The notes under the pieces are model-generated. The model had not been told where the DNA came from, ran no database searches, and worked only from the letters and a program-made list of their open reading frames with translations. A program made the translations under genes and the position numbers. Positions 56,834 to 64,000 of a stretch of 64,000 nucleotides of DNA are shown here, in pieces. The DNA comes from Pegoplata infirma. Lineage: Eukaryota > Arthropoda > Insecta > Diptera > Anthomyiidae. Each line of letters begins with the position of its first letter. Position 1 is the first letter of the stretch. Location: positions 131,524,694 through 131,588,693 of the forward strand of contig OY992537.1 in NCBI GenBank assembly GCA_963921195.1, written 5' to 3'.

Positions 56834-57644
56834 CACTCAAAAAATTATGTCATTAACTGTTTGTAGTTTATTTAAAAAGTTTTCCGTTTAGTCGTTTTTA
56901 AAAGAAAAAACATTTGTTTGATGTTCATTTTTTATTAATGACTACATCAGTCCTTTGTTTCAAAAATAACACACTAAAAAATAAAGACTTTCACTAACAT
57001 TTAATTTATAAAGTCATTTATTTTTGTTCTGTAGGTAAAAACTACTGATTATTCTTTAAATTTTTAATGATTTGTGTAAGTATTTTTTTTTTAAATTGTT
57101 GGTATTTTTAAATGATATATCATTAGTTTTTACCTACACAAGTCAGTTATTTATTTGTAGAAAAAAATTCAAAAAATTATTTATAGAAATATAAAAACAC
57201 ATTTGTATCAAGTGGCTTTGGCACGATGGGTAGAGTGTCTGGCCAGAATGTAGTTGATTGCGGGATCGATTCCCCAAAATTTTATTAAAAAATTTTAAAA
57301 AAATATTTCAATAGAAAATTGTATAAAATAACCTACGAAATCATTAATTTTTAATGTTTTGGTAGGTTATTTTTTTGGAATTTGTTGGTAAAAATAACAG
57401 AACTATCTTTAATTTTTAATGTTTTCGTAGGTTATTTTTTTCGAATTTGTTGGTAAAAAAGAATGAAAAAACCGTAATTTTTTAATGTTTAGTGTTATTT
57501 ATTTTAGAAAATTTTGCCAACAGTAAAAAATAAATGTTGATGTTTTTAAAACAAATGAATAATTACTGGGATGGTTTTCAATTGTTTATTCACTGGTTTT
57601 AAGTGTGTTTTTCTTTTGTTTTTGCCTACAAAATATTTTGAGTG
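56834..57644. mobile_element. 811-bp TA-flanked element with tRNA-like core, copy 1
   Basis: CACTCAAAAAATT at the left and the inverse of CACTCAAAATATT at the right. TA at 56832-56833 and 57645-57646. Removing it restores a Helitron unit, AGTTTCTAGGACCATTAG. The inside has inverted blocks (GACTACATCAGTC, TTTAATGTTTTGGTAGG) and, at 57214-57276, a tRNA-like sequence. Nearly identical to 61629-62440. Confidence 0.88.
57214..57276 (+). other. tRNA-like Pol III promoter inside the 811-bp element
   Basis: GGCTTTGGCACGATGGGTAG carries a box A-like TGGCACGATGGG; 30 bases on, GGATCGATTCC differs from the box B consensus GGTTCGANTCC by one base and sits in a GGGATCGATTCCC stem. The same segment is in copy 2 at 62008-62070. 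It is not a functional tRNA gene (no intact acceptor stem). Confidence 0.65.
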
Positions 57645-58753
57645 TAGGACCATTAGGTCAGAAAAAAGAAAAAGTACCAAATTGCCCAATTTTCCCCCTT
57701 TTCCCCTTCTTATAAGTGCCTTTTTAAAAAGTACTTTCTTCAGAATATTATTTCCGCGAGAGGATCCTATAGTCCAAATTTCAGGTTTCTGGGACCATTA
57801 GTTCACAATATAGAAAATGTTCAAAATCGTCCTATTTCCCCCCTAAATTTGAATGAAAAATCTTCAAAAAATACTTTATTCAGAACATAATTTCCGCGAG
57901 AGGATCATATAGTCCAAATTTTTAAGTTTCTAGGACCATTAGTTCAGAAGATGCAAAATGTACCAAATTATCCTACTTTCCCCCTTTGAACCCCCTAGAA
58001 TCAGAATTAAAAAAAAAACTTTGTTTCAGAAAGTTTTTTCCGTTAGAGGATCTTATAGTCCAAACTTTAAGTTTCTAGGACCATTAGGTCAAAAGATAGA
58101 ACATGTACCAAATTGCCCTTTTTCCCCCATTTCCCCTTCTTATTTTTTTTTTAAATACTTTCTTTAGATTATTATTTCCGCGAGAGGATCCTATAGTCAG
58201 TAACCTAATAGTCCAAATTTTAGGTTACTGAGTTCAGAAGATCGAAATGTTCAAAATTGTCCTATTTCCCCCTAAATTTAAGTGATTAAATCAATAAATT
58301 TCCAAAAATAAAAAAATAAATGAGAAAAAAAATTGAGTCAAAAATTTGAGTCAAAAAAATAAGCGAAAAAAATTTTGAGTAAAAAAAATTTAGTAAAAAA
58401 AATTTGGGTGAAGACAAAATTTAAGTAAAAAAAATTGAGTAAAAAAACTGAAGAATAAAATACAATTGAGTGAAAAAAATTTTTAGTAAAAAAAATTGAG
58501 TGAAAAAAATTTTGAGTAAAAAAAATTTTGAGTAAAAAAAATTTTGAGTAAAAAAAAATTTTTGAATGAAAAAAAATTTTTAGTGAAAAAAAAATTTGAG
58601 TGAAAAAAAATTTGTAAAAAAAAAAAATTTTGAGTGAAAAAAAATTTTGAGTAAAAAAAAAATTTGAGTGAAAAAAAAATTTTGAGTGAAAAAAAAATTT
58701 TAGTGAAAAAAAATTTGTAAAAAAAAAAATTTGAGTGAAAAAAATTTTGAGTA

Positions 58754-59361
58754 CCCGAGTAAAAAAGTTCCTATATAGTTGTATATAATTTTATAAACAT
58801 CATATATGATTAAATAGAATTATATAGAATTTGATGCGAAAAATGAGTCGATAAAACTATATAAAATTTGATCAATGTTTCATATATTTTGATAAATTTT
58901 TTATGTAATTTTATGCGAAATTTGGACCCCTATTTTTATATAATAATAGCAAAATTATATAATTAGATATAATTATATAAAAATATATAAAATTGTATAA
59001 AACTGTATAAAACTATATAAAGTTACATAAAATTATATCAAGTTTTATATAAATCATAAAATTTTGTTTTAATTATATATAATTATATATAATTTTATAT
59101 AGTTTTATACAGTTTTATACAATTTTATATTTTTTTATATAATTATATCTAATTATATAAATTTGCTGTTGTTATATAAAAATAGGGGTCCAAATTTCGC
59201 ATAAAATTATATAAAAAAATTATCAAAATATATGAAACATTGATCAAATTTTATATAGTTTTATCGACTCATTTTTCGCATCAAATTCTATATAATTCTA
59301 TTTAATCATATATGATGTTTATAAAATTATATACAACTATATAGGAACTTTTTTACTCGGG
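58754..59361. mobile_element. 608-bp near-perfect palindromic MITE
   Basis: Both ends read CCCGAGTAAAAAAGTTCC inward; TA at 58752-58753 and 59362-59363. The two halves (about 290 bp each) mirror each other through the whole length, including GATGCGAAAAATGAGTCGAT and AATTTGGACCCCTATTTTT. A short AT-rich centre lies near 59040-59075. It is inserted in the CTCAAAATTTT array of the right Helitron. Confidence 0.9.
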
Positions 59362-60699
59362 TAAAAAAAAATTTTGAGTGAAAAAAAATTTATAGTGAAA
59401 AAATTTTAGTAAAAAAATGTTTTTCCCCGAGAGGGTACTATAGTTCAAATATATAGTTTCTAGGACCATTAGTTCAAAATTCACCAAATTGCCCTATTTT
59501 CCCCCTTTTTCCCTCCCTTAAAACCGGAATTTTCAAAAAAGGACTTTTTTCAAACTGTTATTTCCGCGAGAGTATCCTATATTCAAAATTTCAAGATTGT
59601 AGGACCATTAGTTCAGAAGATACAAAATGTACCAACTTGCCCTATTTTCCCCCTCCCCCCACCTTAGAAACGGAATTTTCAAAATATTGCTTTTTCCAAA
59701 ATGTTATTTCCGCGAGAGGGTCCTAGACTTCAAATTTCAAGTTTCTGGGACCATTTGTTTAGAATATAAAAAATGTACCAATTTGCCCTATTTTCCCCTT
59801 TTTCCCCCCTTGGAGGCAAAATTTTCCAAAAATATTTTTTTCGAAATTTTATTTCCGCGAGAGGATCCAAGAGTTCAAATTTGAAGTTTCTAGGACTATT
59901 AGTTCAAAAGATACAAAATCCCCCAAAGGGGCCTATTTTCCCCCTTTTGCCCCCCTTAGAATCGAAATTTCCAAAAATCCCTTCTTAGTGGGTGGTTTTG
60001 TCGGGAGCCGAACCTACATTCCAAATTTCAAGTCTCTAGCTTCAGCGGTTTGGGCTGGGCGATGATTATTGCCAATCAGTCAGTCAGTCAGTCAGTCAGT
60101 CAGTCACCACACTCTTTTATATATATAGATTTACAAGTTTTTAACCTAAGATATTAAATAGTGGAAGGCAATATCTTTTTTAAATTCAATATTTTATTTT
60201 ATTATTAGTTTTATACAATGGGTTGAAGCTTTAAAATGGTATTACTTTGGAACGGTAATTCAAAAATTATTGTTGCTAAATTATAGAGAATTAATTTATA
60301 TTTCAAACTGCATTATTACTTTTTTTGACTTTCATAGAAATTTTAAAAGTTACAAAGCGTTATTTTCAAAATTTATGAAAAATTTACGAAAAAATCTAAT
60401 GTAGGGTACCCAAATGAGCAAAAGAGTTGCCAAAACTTATAGTTTATGCAAACAAAAATAAAGTTTGGACATTTTTCTTTAAAAATATTATCTCAGTTGT
60501 GAAGAAACTCGTGGCTATTGACGATTTTATAAAGAAAGTTAAAAAAACGGTCGGCAAAGCCGATTTTCAGCAAAAAATCGATTTGCGCGACCTTAAAACC
60601 TTTTCCGAAAAATCTGAAAAAAATCTCAAAAATACTTTACCCTATAAGCTTTCAAATTATGCTTGAGCCCGGACAACTTTTTTTTTGTGGGACACCCTA

Positions 60700-63412
60700 A
60701 TGGGCACTCCGCATAGAACAATTGGTCCATAGCGATACCACAAAACTTTTTCCGCTTATCGATGTAAACTAAATACATTGACCTTCATTGCGAATTGTTT
60801 CAAGCTCTTCAGGTCTATCCTCGTAATTTCCTCCAAAGTCTCGAACTGTGAACTTCCTATAATTGAAAGTCGAGTTCGTGCCAAAGCCGGGCAGTGACAC
60901 AGGATGTGTTCAATGGTCTCCTAAAGTCTGGTGTCTCGCACCTTTTACAGCTTGCGTCCGTAATAAGATTCATGTTCTTGTCATGTTTCCGACAAGACAG
61001 TGTCCCGTTATTAAACCTGTCAACATACGACATTCATGCTGTACAATTGGCTGGATGAAAACGTGATTTTGATCGTGTATGGGCTGGTTGGACGACCATT
61101 ACAAAAACAAAATGCACATGTCTATCCAGCAAGCTGTACAACGAGACTGCAAGTGTATGGGCACCTTAAGAATTTAGTTCTTCCTAAATCATAGCGTGGC
61201 CATAAAATTCTGCTTATACGACTTGTCCCAAGTTCCTTCCATCTTCGATTTGCTTTGGCGACAGTAAGGGTATTTCGTTTTAGTTTGAAATGCTGGAGTG
61301 GCGGTGAAAGCATTATGGTGGTACCTATGCCATCTGCTCCAAGTTTTGCGAGTTCATCTGCTTTCTCGTTTCCTTCTATTCCTTCGTGCCCTGGTACCCA
61401 TAATAAGGAAACTTCATTATTTAAGCAAAGTTGTTTTAAATTCTCGTAACACTTTAAAACCGTTTTCGACTTAATTTGGTAGCTCAAGAGTGCCTTTAGA
61501 GCAGCTTGACTATCCACGTAGAAATTAAGGGCGGCACATTTTTCCTTTGCCATAATATGGCACAGCTTTTGATATAGCAGCTATCTCAGCCTGAAAGATA
61601 CTCGAGTCCACGGGTAATTTAAAAGATACACTCAAAAAATTATGTCATTAACTGTTTGTAGTTTATTTAAAAAGTTTTCCGTTTAGTCGTTTTTAAAAGA
61701 AAAAACATTTGTTTGATGTTCAGTTTTTATTAATGACTACATCAGTCCCTTGTTTCAAAAATAACACACTAAAAAATAAAGACTTTCACTAACATTTAAT
61801 TTATAAAGTCATTTGTTTTTGTTCTGTAAGTAAAAACTACTTATTATTCTTTAAATTTTTAATGATTTGTGAAAGTAATTTTTTTTTAAATTGTTGGTAT
61901 TTTTTAATGATATATCATTAGTTTTTACCTACACAAGTAGGTTATTTGTTTGTAGAAAAAAAATTCAAAAAATTATTTATAGAAATATAAAAACATATTT
62001 GTATCAAGCGGCTTTGGCACGATGGGTAGAGTGTCTGGCCAGAATGTAGTTGATTGCGGGATCGATTCCCCAAAATTTTATTAAAAAATTTTAAAAAAAT
62101 ATTTCAATAGAAAATTGTATAAAATAACCTACGAAATCATTAATTTTTAATGTTTTGGCAGGTTATTTTTTTGGAATTTGTTGGTAAAAATAACAGAACT
62201 ATCATTAATTTTTAATGTTTTCGTAGGTTATTTTTTTCGAATTTGTTGGTAAAAAAGAATGAAAAACCCGTAATGTTTTAATGTTGAATGTTATTTATTT
62301 TAGAAAATTTTGCCAACAGTAAAAAATAAATGTTGATGTTTTTAAAACAAATGAATAATTACTGGGATGGTTTTCAATTGTTTATTCACTGGTTTTAAGT
62401 GTGTTTTTCTTTTGTTTTTGCCTACAAAATATTTTGAGTGTAAGTGTTGGTCTAGTTCCAGTATCGTGAAACCAGCTCCAACACCATGCGATTGCTTCGA
62501 TCCATCAGTAAAGTTCGCAGGTCGACCAGAATTCTCGATCCGGAAATCTAACTTCATATTTCCGGTCGAAAAACAGTTTGGGCACTGTGTAATCAGAGTC
62601 AATATGGTCCATATTAGCAATGTTACTGTGTCCGAAGTTGCGATACTTAAACCAATTTGACTCTTTGAGTCTGAGGCAAGCTTTGTAAGCCTCGCCCTTA
62701 GCAAAGAGATCAATTGGTAATAAGTGCAATAAAGTGTCGATAGAGTCGGCTGATGTTGTTCTCAAAGCGCCAGTGATACTCCGTCCCATTTGACGTTGAA
62801 GCTTCTGAAACATTTTAAGCGTCCAGTAAGTGACTTTAGGTTCTAGACCCCAGGTACTGCCGAACATTTTCTTACACGCGTAATACGAGTTGTTTGCCTT
62901 TTTTACTCTTTCTTCAGAGTTCTTGTTCCAGAACAGCTTACTGTCCAAGAACACTCCAAGAAATTTGGCATGCGGTGATATTGGAATTTCAACTCCTCCC
63001 ACTCGAACCTTTCTAAATTCCGGGATTTTGTATTTTCTAGTAAAAAGGACCATTTCCGTTTTCTGCGGGTTGACATTAAGTCCATTTCCTGAAGCCCATT
63101 TCCACATAGCCTTAAGTGAGCCCTCTAAAATCTCGGATACAGTATCCAGATATTTGCCACATGATAGAATAACCACATCATCAGCGTATGCTATTGTTGT
63201 GGTTCCTAAAGTCTTCAGTTCCTTTAAAATGGGGTCCAACACCAGGAGCCAGAGCAGTGGTGACAGAACCCCACCTTGTGGTGTTCCTCTAGTAGCGTAA
63301 CGAGATGTTTTTGCATGACCCCATTCGACCGTTATTTCCCGAAATGAAAGCATTTGCTCTATCCATTTACTCAAACAACTGTTAGTTGAAGCCTTGTCCA
63401 AAGCATTAACTA
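60700..63412 (-). pseudogene. LINE D relic: reverse transcriptase and RNase H, best-preserved LINE here
   Basis: Minus strand. RT: LDKASTNSCLSKWIEQML, RYATRGTPQGGVLSPLLW (motif B), IAYADDVVIL (motif C, about 63177-63188, intact), GLNVNPQKTEMVLFTRK, KFLGVFLDSKLFWNK. The thumb lacks about 25 residues in frame between VTYWTL and MFQKLQRQ, relative to LINE C and LINE B. A frame change near 62540 precedes RNase H (NFTDGSK), which is split by the 812-bp element. It resumes with IFQAEIAAI, FYVDSQAA and LLWVPGHEGIEGNEKAD. An insertion of about 110 bp lies near 61040-61150, then HECRMLTGLITGHCLVG. The 3' UTR is cut at 60700 by the TA transposon. The 5' end is cut at 63412 by an element beginning CCCAGCAAAAAAAG. 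Confidence 0.88.
61629..62440. mobile_element. 812-bp TA-flanked element with tRNA-like core, copy 2
   Basis: Same ends and body as 56834-57644. TA at 61627-61628 and 62441-62442. Excising it with one TA rejoins the LINE D RNase H frame as LELDQHLSFKLPVDSS, confirming both ends. The tRNA-like core is at 62008-62070. Confidence 0.9.
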
Positions 63413-64000
63413 CCCAGCAAAAAAAGTGCGGAGTACTTCTATTTGGAGTGCTTTAAAACTATAACAAATGTAATGAATAGGGTTCGGACTTTTATGCAGT
63501 TAAAATCGTGTTTTATGCGCATAAAACATGCACCAAAAATAGAAAAATATGCGCTAAAAATGTAAAAAATATGCACTTAAATTTTTTTTTAAAACATTTA
63601 ATTATGATAAAAAAAATAACTAGAAAAACAAAAAAACACAAAATTATAAAAGTCATACATAGAAAAAAAAATTTTTGAGTAAATTTGTAATACTATTGAG
63701 TAAAAAATTACTCAATTTTGCACCAGTAAACGCTAAATACTTTACTCAAAACTTTTCGTTTTTTTAATTAAGTTTTTATTTGTGCTAAGTAAAAATTTAC
63801 TCAAAATTTATCAATTTCTTTTTTTTAAAGATTAAGAAAGTTTCACATTTTTGTTTACAAAAAAAAATATTTTTTTTAATCTTTTACCAAAAATATTTAT
63901 GTCTTCAAGACACAGAAAATTTCACTGAGATGATTTCCACTAACTTTGATTTACATAAACAAAAAACTATAAACTAAATGAAAATTCAAAAAAAACTAAC
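63413..64000. mobile_element. Left part of a TIR element with CCCAGCA end, running off the window
   Basis: It begins CCCAGCAAAAAAAGTGCGG exactly where the LINE D reverse transcriptase frame stops (VVNALDKAS), so it is an insertion. The terminus resembles 43108. Inside are ATGCGC/GCATAAAA words and AAATTTACTCAAAA repeats. The other end lies beyond 64000. No gene seen. Confidence 0.5.

Larger units (their letters stand above)
52228..60129 (-). mobile_element. Large non-autonomous Helitron, right copy, opposite orientation
   Basis: On the minus strand it starts TCTATATATATAAAAGAG (60129) after an A and ends with the CCGGTA / TACCGG hairpin and GAGTTAGCTAG (52228) before a T, as in the left copy. 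Same 5' block, (GACT)n run and tandem unit of about 140 bp. Flanks of the two copies differ, so these are independent insertions and not an inverted duplication of the region. It carries an 811-bp element (56834-57644) and a palindromic MITE (58754-59361) absent from the left copy. Confidence 0.85.
50953..60697. mobile_element. TA-flanked DNA transposon with long TIRs, split by a Helitron
   Basis: Starts GGGCGTCCCA, ends with the inverse of GGGTGTCCCA, and has TA at 50951-50952 and 60698-60699. Arms of about 525 bp (50953-51480 and 60170-60697) are inverted copies sharing CAAGCATAATTTGAAAGCTT, GGGTACCCTACAT and AAATTTCTATGAAAGTC. Without the Helitron (52228-60129) it is about 1.84 kb. No transposase was recognised. 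A 79-codon frame at 60427-60666 is part of the TIR, has no counterpart protein I know, and is probably not a gene. Confidence 0.78.

Noticed and set aside
57214..57276. Functional tRNA gene
   Set aside because: Box A and B are recognisable but the acceptor stem is not paired, and the segment lies within a repeated TIR element.
40983..59988. Many frames with LPYFPPFSPL / FPREDR-type repeats
   Set aside because: They are translations of the ~140-bp Helitron repeat unit in both arms, broken by frequent shifts.
60427..60666. 79-codon Lys-rich frame near the right TIR of the TA transposon
   Set aside because: The homologous segment in the other TIR (about 51000-51270) does not keep the frame open, so it is not under coding constraint.

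Overview
The window looks like nuclear DNA of a repeat-rich fly (Diptera, perhaps a calyptrate). It is very AT-rich, has spliced coding sequence with GT..AG introns, and is crowded with LINE, Tc1/mariner, hAT and Helitron relics typical of insects. The taxon is an inference. Only one convincing host gene is visible: a tandem-repeat galectin, five coding exons at 27168-34898 (+), predicted 326 aa. Almost everything else is transposable elements (TEs) and satellites. Many element boundaries could be placed to the base, because flanking duplications match or because cutting the insert out restores an interrupted reading frame or repeat unit.

Layout. 1-990: little; one unrecognised coding-like stretch at 621-803. 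990-8400: an old LINE on the minus strand (LINE A) broken into four pieces by two other 5'-truncated LINEs (C at 1426-3920, B at 4018-5820) and a 2.1-kb hAT element full of a minisatellite (5917-8022); LINE B itself carries a 319-bp TA-flanked MITE, and a tRNA-derived SINE lies just upstream. 8700-15430: minisatellites, a 1.6-kb hAT element, MITEs and a 2.7-kb satellite whose units flip orientation. 15430-26830: MITEs, fold-backs, decayed LINEs on both strands, a dead mariner-type transposon. 27168-34898: the galectin gene; its 6.6-kb second intron holds a transposon nest up to four levels deep. 35372-39021: a second copy of the intron's outer element, with perfect 8-bp target duplications. 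39098-40460: a hAT-like element and a long palindrome.

40533-60129: two large non-autonomous Helitrons (about 9.2 and 7.9 kb as they stand) in opposite orientation, each built mainly of a roughly 140-bp tandem repeat. The right one sits in a TA-flanked DNA transposon (50953-60697), which interrupts the 3' untranslated region of a LINE (LINE D) whose 3' tail is at 50915-50950 and whose coding part is at 60700-63412.

Themes: (1) several LINE families end in a stem-loop followed by a CCTAACCTAACC tail; (2) an 811/812-bp TIR element, present twice, contains a tRNA-like Pol III promoter; (3) fold-back elements and palindromes are unusually common; (4) satellites and transposons share the same repeat units, suggesting that mobile elements carried them. 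No RNA gene, CRISPR array or operon is present.
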